Below, piece by piece: positions 11,477 through 23,699 of a stretch of DNA of 64,000 bases. The translations under genes and the position numbers were made by a program. The notes under the pieces are model-generated. The model saw only the letters and a list, made by a program, of their open reading frames with translations. It was not told the origin of the DNA and did no database searches. The DNA comes from Zarea fungicola (lineage: Eukaryota > Ascomycota > Sordariomycetes > Hypocreales > Cordycipitaceae), in the NCBI GenBank assembly GCA_900169235.1, contig FWCC01000370.1, positions 1 to 64,000 of the forward strand, written 5' to 3'. The stretch's first letter is position 1, and each line of letters begins with the position of its first letter.

Positions 11477-14325
11477 ATGGACATCTTACCGCTACCACAT
11501 GACCCGACATTTACAACGCCGGAGACCCCATACCTATCCTCGGAGGAATGGGATCTGGGCCCGTTTGAGAAATACCTGGACAGAAAATACCAACATCTTG
11601 GCTTGAGGGATGCACCGCAACTACCGACCGACTCTGCGCTCATGAAGCTCACGCTTCAAAGAGTTTTTGACTCGATTCCAGCAGCGAAGCTACAAAGCTT
11701 CCTTCAGACGTGGCTGTACTTTGGACTCATTGCAGAGTTCCTTGGTCTAAATGAGACCACTGATGGGCAACGCTACGTGCCACTTGAGCAGGCGCGGGAA
11801 GAGATTGCCGCACTGCATCGCGACATGCTACAAGAGACGGAGAGCGGCAATCGCCTTTTATCTGGCCTCACCGTACTTTCCAAGTCTGACCTATTCAAGG
11901 AACGGGTCAGGCTGTCGAGCGACATTCCCGCCCGCCTCTTGTATCTGCACGGCTGCCTGAGCCGGGCCATGCTCATGATCAACAACTCATACAACCAGCT
12001 AGATTTTTGCATCCGGTACTCGATAGCCGGTCTTGCCGAGATGTTCATGACAAGCCTGTATTCCAGTAGCCACCTCTTTACCCCCAAAATCACTCTACCA
12101 CTTGCTGGGTTCAACTGGTTCAGAGAATACCTCATCGAGGGCGGCGAGGTGGAGAAGCAGATGCTCAGTTTTGGGTGGTGTCCCAGCGAGATTCAAAAAA
12201 TACGAAACCTCTTCCAAGGCGTTTCGTCGCTGCATTATGTGAGTCGGCTGCGGCCGCGCACAGAGACTAGTGCGCACATCACCTGCACCAGCTACTCTTG
12301 CCGCGCTTTTCAGATTGACATTACAAAGTACAAGCCGCGCCATGTTGCCGAGGACTGTCAATGTAAGGATGTCCAGGTTGATGAAAGCGCGCTCTCGGAT
12401 ATTTTACGGACGACCGAATCATTTCCCGTGCTCACGATTGACACCAGCGCGGACGGTACTGTTAGTGTCCAGATGGAGACGTACGAGCCGGGGATGCAAT
12501 ATGTCGCCTTGTCTCACGTATGGGCAGACGGCCTGGGAAACCCTAAAAGCAATGCCCTGCCAAGCTGTCAGGTTTCGAAAGTCGCAAACTCCATTGCGCA
12601 GCTCAGTCAGGATCTGAATGGTGAAAATAGCGAACCGCCAAAGTATCGGGTATGGGTCGACACGATCTGCTGTCCGGTGGAGCTGGAGGGAAAAGCAATT
12701 GCGCTGGATCGCATCACCAGCGTCTATGAAAATTCGACTCATGTTTTGGTTCTTGATTCATCACTGACATGTCTAGATACTAGGACATGCGAGAAAGCAG
12801 AACTTTTGCTCAAGACCTTTAGCTGCTCGCCCTGGATGCGACGACTTTGGACTCTGCAGGGTACTGTAAAAACATTTACGTCTTCTTCGAGCTATTGAAA
12901 CTGACTAAAAGTTTGAACAGAGGCTATCCTCGCAAAGAGTCTATGTATTCAGTTCAAGGACAAGGCAATGTCGACTGAAGTCTTGATGCGCGAGCTGTAT
13001 CTCGAGGGCATGCAAGACATGCGCCATCTTCGAATCTGGCACGATCTTTTAAACGAGGTACGAGAAAATATTAATTATAATCCAAAGTAAAGGCTCGCTT
13101 TAACCGTTATTTTTCTCTACAGTTCACATTGCTTCAAACATTTCGGACGGCGGCTAGTGGCCTGGAAGAGACATACGAGCACCCCCAGATGATCATGCTC
13201 CAGCGTGCACTCCACTTTCGAACCGTATCTGTTGAATCCGATGAACCGCTTTGCATCGCTACCCTGATGGCACTGCAGCTTGAAGGGCTGACATTAATGA
13301 CCGACGGCCAGGAGCGCATGGTCCGCGTCTGGCGTGCGCTCGCCAAGCTATTTGGCGGGCTCTCCACGCAAATTGTGTTTTTCCTCGAAGAGACATTGTC
13401 GATTGACGGATGGCGCTGGGCGCCCAAGAGCCTTCTCGGAAGCATGGGCGAGGATTCCACGCTTGGACTCGATGAGCGATCGCTGCGCTTCGCCGTGCCG
13501 AAGCCGAAGCCGGCAAATAGCGTGGGCATACCAACACCACGAGGCTTCCGCATGCAGGCCAAGGGCGGCTATCTCAAAGTCTCCCCTCTCCGAGACAATT
13601 TTGGCCTTTTGCCATGGACGGGCGTGGCAAAGAGAATCATAGAGCCATACGTGCTGATTTATCGCGAGGCGACACAGGAATGGTACCGGGCGTCGGATTG
13701 GCACCGCAGTCGTAAGCTGGGTGTCTGGTCGGAGGAGGAGAGGAAGAGATACGACGAGGAGACGCCTAGCCCGTTGTTTGACAGCATTCGAAGCAATAAA
13801 TCCGCCATGATATTTAAAGATTTTGATCCGAATAGTCAAGTCATGGTTGGCATATTGGGACAAGTCGAGGACGTGGCGGATTCTGACTGGGACAAAAGCG
13901 AGAAACCAGATGGCATGCAAAAACATGAGCCAGACGATGCACAACAGACCCAACCAAAACAGGCAAGTCTGTTTAAGCGCGAGCGCAGTATAATGTTTTG
14001 GCGCCTAGGAGAAAAGGATGTCAAGCTCGTCAACAAGGTGGTTGCGATTGCAAACAGACTTGCAGATGACAGGGTTACTGCAGACTTGGTCGCATGCGGA
14101 GAGGAGGAAAGCCCAGAGCGCAAGGAGTGCCTCGCCAACGTAAAAAAATGGCTCGAGGATACTGTCGCCGAGGAGTGGAAGTCCGATCCCGAGTTTGCAG
14201 AGCTTGTCAAGGAGCTCATGGGCGACGACATGGAGGGGTCGACCTGGCCGGTTGTTATCGTCGACAGCTCAAATCTTATTACCATGAAGGACTCGGACGA
14301 GGATCAAGTTTGGATTGTAGATTAA
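11477..14325 (+). CDS. Heterokaryon-incompatibility (HET) domain protein
   Basis: Three exons (11477-12860, 12921-13057, 13123-14325) give 907 residues. A helical N-terminal region of about 300 residues precedes the HET domain. The three HET blocks are visible: YVALSHVWADG at about 342, RVWVDTICCP at about 391, and MRRLWTLQ followed by a Glu from the next exon at about 455. HET proteins mediate allorecognition and programmed cell death when incompatible hyphae fuse, and some act as NLR-like immune effectors. No NACHT, ANK or WD repeat is seen, so this is the HET-plus-unknown class, resembling proteins with HETs embedded in a long helical scaffold. The C-terminal third is acidic and Lys/Glu-rich. 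Introns have good GT-AG borders and the frame is intact, so it looks functional. Confidence 0.88.
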
Positions 14326-14358
14326 TGACTTGAGAACATAATAGAACGCTGATGAATG

Positions 14359-15174
14359 CTATCCAAAAAGGCTACCGTTTCTCGCCATGTACGTCAGTCC
14401 TGCCCCGACGGCGACCAGGCCCACAGCCCATGGTAGCAGTACAGCCGTTGCTTCCTTCAAATGATCATTGATTCTCTTTGCAATCTTCTCCTTGAGGACA
14501 GCCGCCTCATTCACCCACGGAAAGTCCTCCTTTGGCACGGGTTTGCCCAAGAACTCGCAAATCGGCCCCCATCCCTGACCCATGCGATAGACGAGGAGAT
14601 TCTCGGGCGGTACCATCTCTTGCACCTCGCGATGATGCCGATCATATACGCGACGCGCATTTCTCCGCGCCTCGTGCACATCCTTGGCCTCGAAAAAGCC
14701 CAAAATTGCTTTTCGCGCAGCCGCACCTGTTCGGGACCCAATGAGCGGCTCGGCGCAGTTGATGGCCAGAAACGCAGCGAAGCTCCACGTCTCTTGAAAG
14801 ATGATTTCGTAGCTCTCATACCACTTGTCAAATTCCCGTATTACCAAGAGTACTTTGGCCTCGGGGTATGTCTTGATGAGCTGTACGGAGAACAAGGAGG
14901 CCATGTCCGTGCCAGCCTCGCAGGGCCCGTACAGCTCATCCCACTGCTCGCGCGTAAAGGGGCCGCCTGTATAGGTGGGCAGATGAGGGAATGATGCATC
15001 GGCGGCGCGCTCAATGACCTTCCAGTCATCGACTTTGTCAATGGCTGTGATGCCGTGATGGACGTCTTTGTAACCCAGCATGGTTAAGGCTTCAGCAATT
15101 GAGGCTGTGCCTGTACGGGGGAGGCCAAGCGCCAATACCTTCATTTCACGCTGGACTTGTGGTTCTGTAGCCAT
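14359..15174 (-). CDS. P-loop sulfotransferase-like protein (Sulfotransfer_4 type) with C-terminal membrane anchor
   Basis: One exon of 271 residues. The N-terminus has VLALGLPRTGTASIAEALTMLG, the phosphosulfate-binding P-loop variant of this fungal family (often misnamed NAD-dependent epimerase). An internal YPEAKVLLVIREFDKWYESY block corresponds to the conserved arginine strand that binds the 3'-phosphate in sulfotransferases. Residues about 245-265 form a hydrophobic segment (VLLPWAVGLVAVGAGLTYMA), probably a tail anchor. The family is greatly expanded in filamentous fungi, and substrates are largely unknown. It is convergent with the HET gene, with only 33 bp between stop codons. The start ATG at 15174 gives a short polar lead before the P-loop, as is typical. 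Confidence 0.85.
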   Translation of the reverse strand: MATEPQVQREMKVLALGLPRTGTASIAEALTMLGYKDVHHGITAIDKVDDWKVIERAADASFPHLPTYTGGPFTREQWDELYGPCEAGTDMASLFSVQLIKTYPEAKVLLVIREFDKWYESYEIIFQETWSFAAFLAINCAEPLIGSRTGAAARKAILGFFEAKDVHEARRNARRVYDRHHREVQEMVPPENLLVYRMGQGWGPICEFLGKPVPKEDFPWVNEAAVLKEKIAKRINDHLKEATAVLLPWAVGLVAVGAGLTYMARNGSLFG

Positions 15175-17433
15175 GATAGGAGTTTGGAATTTCGACGCTG
15201 TGTTCTAAACATAGAGGTATGACAAAAGTTTGGCAGCTTTGCACAAATGAAAAATGATGAAGGCCGCTAATTATTATAGAGGCCGCGAATGGCCGCTAAT
15301 TAATATAGTAATGCAGTGTCTAGAAATTGCTTCAGCCTGTGAATGAAACAGCAGCGGGTCGTCGCGTGGCCCAAGACGGGTCGTCGTGTCTTGCGCGGGT
15401 ACGCCGTCCCCGTTCTTCATGGGTAAGACTAGCTATAATAGGATGGAGGTGCACAAAAACAATGCTGTATACGGCGCAATTGCCAAGTTGCTGAAAATGG
15501 TCGGAGAAGGCGTCGCAGAGGCGGCCGCTTGGCTTTGTTAGCGTCAACCTGGGTAGCACCTTTTGGATATTGTCCGAATTTGACCTTGCTGCAATAGGTG
15601 CCATCATGATGAACGGAGATGGCCGGCTAAACGGCTTGGTGAGCCACGTCCGACAGTCTGCATATAATTATCTGTCAACTCTTATAGGCAGATGCGGCCT
15701 TGACGGCCAGCGCCTCAAAACATAATCGCTCAGCCGTTATTACGGATGATGATCACGATATTGAAGATGTTTTAGGTGGCGCAAAGCATTTTTGAAGTAA
15801 GCGAAATACAAATAAAGAAAATTGGGCGTTTTTCTTTACTGTGTTGTTATCTCACTCAAAGTGCACATAAGAGGAATTCATCATCGAAACATTAAAACAA
15901 TCGCGGTCGCTTCTTTCTTCCTTGTACCCAATTTAGTTTAAACTTTTACTGCAATCCCTTAAAAGCACTTGCTGCATTTGAGCACTAAGCTTGTAGCTAT
16001 TCTAAGTGCTAAAAACATCGCGCACCTATCACAAAGCCGACCAGTTTGGTCACCTAATCAACCCCCTGCGATGAATGTGAAAATGGCCAAACACGATGAT
16101 AAAATTCACTGTGAACTCAAACCCTGAAATGGCTTGCATTTACCCAGCTAGACCCCTGATTCTTGATTCTAAACGCAGCAAAGCCAAACCCATGACATCA
16201 ACGCCCCATCACTACATGTCGTCGATTTTTTTTGTGTCCGGCGTCGTCTCTCGCACTCACGTACAACCAAACTTCTTAGGAGCTTCTCATTTCTCGCGAT
16301 AACTTCAGCCTGAAATTTGATCACAAAGCTGGACAGCCCTATGCACTTGCAGCTCCTCGCTATCATCGACTGCATAAGTACAATCTGGGCATTTCGGCCT
16401 GTCGTTCAGTGCCATTTACAACGAAATACCATCCCTCAGCACGCATTGGACCATGCATATGTATATGCGAAGTTGTAACTATCGGAGTTCCTATGTACCT
16501 GAATGCATTGATTCCCAAGTCCTTCTCTTCTTTTTTTTTTTGCTTTTGTCGCCCGTCGACACCGCATCGACGAACCGCAACGTGAACCACGCCGTGAGAA
16601 TAACTTTTGCATCAAAAGCGGATTCATATTAGTGGAAGCTCAAAGAATTCAAACGCGGTAGCTCGAATAAATAGTCCAAAATCATCCTCAAACCGACAAG
16701 CCTAGAGTTAAACCTTGCAATCGAACCTCGAACTTCATCAAAGGCTCCTCTGACCATATGCTTTCTGTGACTGGCTACATTCACGACGAGCCGCCATGTA
16801 TTGATAGCAATAGCGTCGTAGAATTGTGAAGCAAGTAAAATCTGCCTTAATCGACTGAAATACAGTATGTTTTCCGCAGTAAGCAAAGCTGATTATCGTG
16901 CAGGTAGACACGTGCGCTGGGAATGCAAGACGCCCAGTCAACACCTGCAGGTCTCCAGAAACATCGAATAAAAAGGCGAGCAGGTACCAGAAACGCCAAC
17001 ATCAAGGACGGTTAATCTCTCACCACCTCTTCTTCGCTCACCATACCACCAAACTTTCGCCCTTTCTTTGTGTTGACTGTTTCGCACTCAGGCTGGCCAA
17101 TCTGAGGTCGTCGTTTTTAGGGCAACTTCGAACTAGCACAGGGCTGGAGTAACATTTCGGAAAGGTTACCAATTCAGGAAAACTCTAGCCAATCGGAGTG
17201 AATCCAAGCCACTTGCAACAAAGTTCTGATATCCAAATACGCATTGATATTGCCGGATCGGGACGATGTGCTCGTATCTCGGTCCCCGCCGTTGCGGCCG
17301 AAAGAAGTCACCAATGCGAGCCGGACTATATATTCTGCAGCGTCTGCGACGCAAGTGGCCACGGCTCCATCTTATAAACTATCCGTTAAACAAAAATCTC
17401 CCAACCGCTATTCTATTAAAAATATCCACCATC
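15175..17433. other. Intergenic region, 2.3 kb
   Basis: No supported gene in either strand. It includes an 18-bp direct repeat at 15262-15308, a poly-pyrimidine run near 16520, and many short overlapping frames. The last 150 bp before 17434 is the promoter and leader of the repeat-peptide gene, with a TATATATT element around 17324-17335. Confidence 0.5.
15262..15308. repeat. 18-bp direct repeat (GGCCGCTAATTA-type), two copies
   Basis: GGCCGCTAATTATTATAG at 15262-15279 and GGCCGCTAATTAATATAG at 15291-15308 match at 17 of 18 positions, with a partial third GGCCGC in between. The repeat lies 90-135 bp upstream of the sulfotransferase-like gene start, so it could be a regulatory motif. Confidence 0.6.
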
Positions 17434-17883
17434 ATGAAACTATCCTCTATTGTCGTCGCAGCGGCTACCATGACCGCCACCGTCGCGGCTCGGCCCGCGA
17501 CGGAGCCTCGAGCTGATGCTCGCCTGAGCCGTGCCGACACGGGCTGGGGGAATGGTGTTGTATCCCCCGACGGAACTCGAGTAACACGAAAGAACCGTGA
17601 ATCGGATGCGTCTCCAGATGGCATTCGCGTCAACAGAGCAAATCGCGACTTTGGTGTATCGCCGGACGGAACTCGGGTAACACGAAAGAACCGTGACATG
17701 GATGCATCTCCAGATGGCATTCGCGTCAACAGAGCAAATCGCGACTTTGGTGTATCGCCGGACGGGACTCGGGTAACCCGAGGTATAGAATATGATGTGT
17801 CTCCAGATGGAACTCGGGTCACTCGAGTTAAAGAATATGATGTGTCTCCAGATGGAACTCGGGTAACCCGAGATGATGAATGA
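17434..17883 (+). CDS. Secreted repeat-peptide precursor with seven SPDG(T/I)RV repeats
   Basis: A single exon of 149 residues. Residues 1-19 form a signal peptide ending VAA. From residue 43 the protein is almost entirely tandem repeats. Type A is VSPDGTRVTRKNR plus three residues and type B is ASPDGIRVNRANR plus three. They alternate A-B-A-B in 48-bp units, then three 45-bp A-type units follow (GIEYD, VKEYD spacers). This is the layout of fungal secreted precursors cut into many copies of a short peptide (KEP or RiPP type). Kex2 sites (KR) are absent, however; only monobasic Arg and one Arg-Lys per A unit are seen. There is no UstYa-like or other modifying enzyme in the window. The ABC transporter gene is next door and convergent. 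Two more repeat units follow the stop codon. No family name is known to me. Confidence 0.75.
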   Translation: MKLSSIVVAAATMTATVAARPATEPRADARLSRADTGWGNGVVSPDGTRVTRKNRESDASPDGIRVNRANRDFGVSPDGTRVTRKNRDMDASPDGIRVNRANRDFGVSPDGTRVTRGIEYDVSPDGTRVTRVKEYDVSPDGTRVTRDDE

Positions 17884-17980
17884 GATGTGTCTCCAGATGG
17901 TATTCGAGTCAACAAGTGAAATTGGGGACTTGGATGAGTCTCCTGATGGCACTCGTGAGACCAAAGGTGGCCTTATGTCG
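17884..17980 (+). pseudogene. Decayed eighth and ninth repeat units beyond the stop of the SPDG precursor
   Basis: Directly after the TGA at 17881-17883 the same frame encodes DVSPDGIRVNK and then a second TGA. A further unit, SPDGTRETK, lies in another frame at about 17937-17965. At the TGA, GAATATGAT of the preceding repeats has become GAATGAGAT. The array was therefore once at least nine units long and has been shortened by point mutations and an indel. A hidden intron restoring the frame was looked for but not found. Confidence 0.65.
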
Positions 17981-18336
17981 ACTGATGCAGCATTTTGCAT
18001 TCTACAGCTCCTGAGCTTGCATCCGAAGGGCAACAAGCTCAGCTCAATTCATTGGTATTTGGATGGAGTGTGCAATCAGAAATACAAATTTGTCACAGAT
18101 TGAGAAGAGCGGCATACGTTCGCTAAATAAATAAATAACATAAAACACAATTATTCGGAAAGGATCAAGACTTGTTGATGACAGATGAATTTAACAACTA
18201 ATTTATGAATACTCATTACCAAGCATTAATCCGACTCATAAACTTAGCACTCACTGGGTGTCGAGCCTTACCCGCCACGTTGCCTATATAAAGACAAATT
18301 GGTCGTGATTCCGTATCAACATCCATCGAATCCATA

Positions 18337-21300
18337 TTAGACTACAGTGAATATACCCCTATCCAGCCTCAGAACAACGTCGGCTTGATCAAGCATCGCC
18401 TCTCTATGACTGATGAGTATCTTTGTGCAACCTGCAAAGGCCTCTTTAACAAGCACAGCTACCTGCTCTTCCGTCTCCTCGTCCATGCTCGCAGTTCCCT
18501 CATCCACCAGTACTATTTTTGATTCCATTATCTGTTGATGTAGAATAGCACGACCGATTTGAAATAGTTGTTTTTGTCCCTGGGCGAATCGCATTGTTTG
18601 CATACTTGCGTCAAGGCCGCCTCGCTCAACAACCAGATCCCAAAGGCCGACCCGTTGCAATACATCCTCAATAGTGCCATCGGTAGCGCCAAACTTAAAC
18701 GGATCAATATTGTACCTCAAAGACTCCTTAAACTCTAGTCCCGACTGCGTAATTGTTGTTATCTGTTTTCGCAAGGCATCGCGTGGAACTGTACTGATGT
18801 CCCGGCCATCTATTGCAATGGTTCCGTTGTATTCAAGAAGATTTAAAAGTGCCAAGAAGAGCGACGATTTTCCACTATAGTGACATGAGAAAAATAACAA
18901 GATAAATGGATCGGCCATTAGGAGTTCTTACCTGCCTGTCCGCCCAACCAAACCAAGAGTCTGACCTGGCTGGATAGTCACTGAGACGTTGGAAAGTGCA
19001 AGGTGTGTGCTCCTGTTTTGCGGCCTAGAACCGAGTCAGCCGTGCGTGCGAGTCTAATGACGAATAGCGCCATACTACTTACTTGTAAAAAGCATCGACG
19101 CAATTCAGCTCAATTTTCCCGGAGTGCGGCCACCTCTCCACAAGGCCCGCGTTATTCTCGTTTCGCTCTGTTGGTGTTTTGCTGGCAAAGCTACGAATGC
19201 GATCCACTGCTCCAATTGAAACCTCCATGCTGGCAAAGTAGCGAACAAACAAAGAGGTAACCTCACTAAAGGATATTAAACTGAGAAGTGCTAGGCCAAC
19301 GGAGGAGGCCGAGGCCGAGTTTTTGAAGCTTGTGGCTAAGCTGACCATTGTGACAGCGCAGGCAGCAGTTGTAAGATCGAGAACTGATCGAAGCCACTGC
19401 TGAATGGCATAGAGGTAGTAGATGGGCTTCGTAGTCATATCTAGAACGTCGTAAAATTTAAGAATAAAGGGCTCTTGCCAGCGAAACGTTCGGATATGCT
19501 CGATGCCGCCGGCTGTCTCCGTGACATGCCGTGTAAGCCACTTTGAGTTGTCGAGCTCCATGAATCGTAGCTGTCGAGAGGTCCGAAGATAAAAGCTTTG
19601 GACAAAGTAAACGACGGCGAGGAAGAAGGGTATGATCGGAGATGCGTAGCTAGCACCTGAAGCAATTAATCCAATGTCAATTAAAATGGAAAGGCCCCCT
19701 GGAAGCGCAATTTAGAAATTAGCATGGAAAGTATGGCAAAAAAACTTTTCTTCGAAATTGCCTACCCCAGATTGTTGGAAGAATTGTGAGAGGCAAAGTC
19801 TGCGTGATCGTGGATGTGTCGAGGCTGAATCTATTCAGCATAAAGCTGGCATCGGCTTCCATGAGATAGTCAAATGTGGCCTTCATCGTCGTGTCCACGA
19901 GATTCAAGTGGACTGCATTCATCGCCCTCTGGTTTACAAGATGGTAAAAACATCTGTCATGTTTAGCCTAGACGCATGCTGTAAGATTGATGAGGAACTC
20001 ACCCTATGGCAACGACGTGCAATACTGGGTTGGCTATGCCGAAGAGCGCATACCAAATGAAGTATGAACGACTCTCTGGATCTCTGTCCTGCCAAATTCT
20101 GACAAATATTTCTAATCTCCTTGTCAGCCAAACAGTCCCGAGTTTGTAGATTGATTGCAATAACTGACGTGGCATTCGTTCACCAATAGCGGCAACAAGT
20201 AGAAGTATGCCGCAGAGTGACAACCGAGATACCCCGGCAGAACTGAGGAAGTATGCATAAAGGGAAATATCGCCTGAATTTGCTTGCCATGACGCATCAC
20301 CGTATTGTTCATTAGTAACCATTTCTCTCACAGCTGGTGGGCTGCTAGATGGATGAGCCTCCTTCGCCGCGGTCGTAAGCGCAGCCCGCGCGATTTTACC
20401 TCGCTTCCCAGAAGTGGACGACGACGGAAACGTGGCTGTAGGAACTTTTTCGACAACACCATTCACATCAATCGAAAAAAGTACGGTCGCATCAATGAGA
20501 TGTTCTTCTGAAGGGCAGTTAGCAACCTGGCTTGTCATCGCCTACATTGCCTAGCAGAATGGCAAAACATCACTGGCGCGACACCTTGGAGTGCACAATA
20601 AAATACTCACTGGTGCTAGTTGTCATAATGACTGTAGTGACTCCGTCTTCAAGGATGCCGCCATTTCCAAAAAGTCTGGAGCGCAGTGTTGCAGCTGTGT
20701 CCATGTCCAGTGCGCTAAACGGGTCATCGGGAATGAGCGTCTTCGCTTCAGAGTACAGTGCGCGTGCAAGGGACTGCAGTTTGAAGTCAATACACTAGTC
20801 TTGTATCCTTCTTAGTCTGTTTTGCTGTTTACAACTTACAACTCGAGCTTTCTGGCCTCCACTTAGATTGCATCCATCTGAGCCGACCATTGTCCCATCG
20901 CCGTCGGGCAGTTGAGCCAAGTCAACATCAAGAGCGCAGAGATAGATGACTCGAAAGTACAAAACAGAATTCCAAAACTTATGTCCAACGATGTTGCTTC
21001 GCACTGTAGAGTTTTGCAACCAGGGTGTCTGGCTACAGTATGCGAAGGAGTCGGAAGCAGATTTCATGGTGCCGCTGGACGTCTTTACTTCGCCAATCAT
21101 TGCCCTCAGTATGGTGGATTTACCACAGCCAACGGCACTGAATAGCATTGCAAGGGATCCGATTGGTATTTTGAGGGAAATACTTTGCAGCAAGGATCCT
21201 ATGCCATCAATCTCAATAGCGATGTTGTGCATTTCGAGTGCAAGAACAGGACCAGATGGTACTCTTCTGCGGGTTAAACCATGCATTTCTATATCCTCTG

Positions 21301-23148
21301 CTTTGGGACGGATTTCACGCTCAAGTGGCGTGTTGAGGTCGCAGGCAAAAGCTCGCTGATCTTCCCAGTTCGGGGCGGCCAGAAACGCTTGGACGCGCCT
21401 TAGTGACGCAAAACCAGCGGTCCAGTATGGAAGAAGTTCCAAAAATGAGGCCAGTGGCTTAGATACCATTGTGACAACAGCAAGCGTCGTAAAGAATCTC
21501 GCGGTGGTGATGGGCTGTGAACTTCGACTCCAAAACATTGTGCCCGCAATGACGAGAACCGGCGTGACAGTGTCCGCAAACGCCGTAAGAGACATGGATG
21601 CAACAAAGCAATCTCTCTTAGCCATTGAAACTTTAACTTCTTTCTCGTGTTTCCCATGTATTCTTCCTGCTGAATCAGGAGCGAGTCCAATCATCTTGAT
21701 GTCCTTGATTTGGGCGAGAATATTTGATGGCGATGCTACTCGATCTTGGACATGCTCATTCCATTTTTGACGAGCAAGCAGCGTTCGTCTGGCGACAAAG
21801 GAAGAAAGAACAGTGGTAACTACTCAGTTAGCAATGTGATTTCGCAGGGTGGGGAGCACATACAAATTGTAGGAATTAATGTGAAAGCGCTGGCTGGACC
21901 CACGAATTCTGTAAGGATTGAAATACCAAGCCCAATCTCCAGAATTTGAGAACAGCTTTCATAGCAGATATCCACCAGATCATCGATTCCCCTCATGTCA
22001 GTGTTAATTAGTGTAATAACGGCTGCCTTTGCTAGCTCTTCGCTCCCTGTGCGCAAGACTTTATGGTACATGGCAGCTACAAGAACTGCTCGAATACTAA
22101 CTCGAAGCTGATTCTTAATGTATGCATGCCATGATCGGGAGACCTAGCGTGGAGAAAGGTTAGTAGTCATTTCTCTAGCAATGATAGCGAAAGGGAATGA
22201 AGTTACTGCTATTCCGCAATAGATGAGAGCCGTAGCCACGATCAAACTCCTCCTGACGTCAGGATCGGGTGTCTCTGCGGAGACCTCGTTCACAACGTCT
22301 TGTAGGAGAAAAGGCTGCGCAAATGTAAAGCCGATGACAAGCAAACGTGGTAAAATAACATATAAGAAAGGCCAAGGCATGGCCCAAAGACAGGCCTTCA
22401 CAAGGGCATATTTTGCATGTTTGTTAGTGATTGAGGCCCAATGTTTCTGGAAGCCTTGAAAAAGTCGCTCAGACACCAGTTGTGGCCCAACGTCGGCAAG
22501 TTTATCCGGCGTGATTTGGTTTTGAAAGCCAAACAGAAGCAATGGGTTCAGCCAGACAAACAGACATTTGTTCCAGAAGCCGGCGACACCTTCGCTGCCC
22601 AGCGAAGCTCGAAGGTTATCTGCGCGGATGAGAGACCGCTTTGAAACTTCCTCGAGTAGCAACATCCCCAACTTGAGACCTGGGACGGCAGTATGGAGCC
22701 GCGCAATTTTACCAAGGCCATCGCGGTGGTAGTGTGAAACGGTGGTTACAATGTCAAGAGGCAGGGTGACGGTAAGAAATAGTCCCAGGAACGCAACGGA
22801 CTGCAGAAAGAACACATGGCTCGCGTAGATAATGAATCCGAGGCAGACTGTCGAAAAGAACGATAGAATAGCCGTAGCTTGACCAATCTTGGAACCGGCA
22901 GTAGATGATTCCTCCCACCAGAGGGTGACGTTGGCCAGTCGAACAGCCACCAACGCCAGAGCCAGAGCAAGTTTTATGGGTAGCAGCCAGCCTGATCGTA
23001 CAATGGGAACAGCTCGCAGTACCTTGTGGGCATAGTAAGGGGTCCCGAAGAGTACAATGACTCCAGGGACAAGGTGAAAGATGACATGTTCAAAAAGAAG
23101 AGTAAAGTCGAAATGGCTCAGCAAACGCGGGCCGAAGGATTCGCTCAT
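18337..23148 (-). CDS. ABC transporter, ABCC/MRP subfamily, full length
   Basis: Nine exons (23148-22207, 22143-21864, 21819-20840, 20773-20611, 20507-20003, 19926-19766, 19698-19083, 19024-18932, 18874-18337) give 1425 residues, the normal size for a TMD0-TMD1-NBD1-TMD2-NBD2 transporter that exports conjugates or toxins. NBD1 has Walker A SAVGCGKST, signature NLSGGQKAR and Walker B TLIPDDPFSALD (the Glu is Asp, as usual in ABCC NBD1). NBD2 has Walker A GRTGSGKSS and Walker B SKIVLVDEGTASMD with the catalytic Glu. Its signature reads FAQGQ, so the conserved signature Ser is Ala. The intron before NBD1's end is placed at a CTAAC-branch acceptor that restores the family MTTST...HLID junction. 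The frame is intact throughout, so the gene looks functional. It is convergent with the SPDG repeat gene. Confidence 0.9.
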
Positions 23149-23699
23149 TGTGGTGGGCCAGAGAGGTCGGGTACCATGGGTATAAAGCCAAGGACAGAAA
23201 AACGAAGAAACTTTAACCCTCCTAATAGAGAGAGTCAAAGGTAGCTCCTACCACTGATGGAAACCAAGAGAGACAAACAATTTAGGAAGCGGGGAAGGCT
23301 GAGTATATTGAGCAGAGAAGAGGAGAGTGGGTGGGCAGGAAGGCTAATGCACGTAAAATTACACGCCTCGCATGGGCCTACCAAGGCCGAAACGTCGTCA
23401 AGGAAGAACTAAAGAATGTAGCGGCATGCCTTAAGCAGACATTCAAGTTTAGTTTATTGTAGATAAATAGTCGGGAAAAGGGATAACACTTGATTGATAC
23501 ATATTTACTCCGTCCCGCACAGCAACATGAGGGCAAATTTGGTACCGCTAACAACAGAGTTTAATTCTTGAGATATCTTTTTTCATGTTGTAGAAATGTC
23601 AAAAATCGCACGTTTCTTGTAGTATCGGAGGTACCGAGGGATCTCAAGATCTGTCGTAAGGCTCGAAGTGCTCCGTCCAGGATGTCCGGTAGTGATAGC
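23149..23699. other. Intergenic region upstream of the ABC transporter
   Basis: Promoter-side sequence of the ABCC gene and the 3' side of the aldo/keto reductase relic. Nothing else recognised. Confidence 0.4.

Noticed and set aside
17434..17883. Mating pheromone precursor as the identity of the SPDG repeat gene
   Set aside because: No WCxxPGQPC-like core or KR(E/D)A processing signals of fungal alpha-pheromones, and no C-terminal CaaX of a-pheromones.
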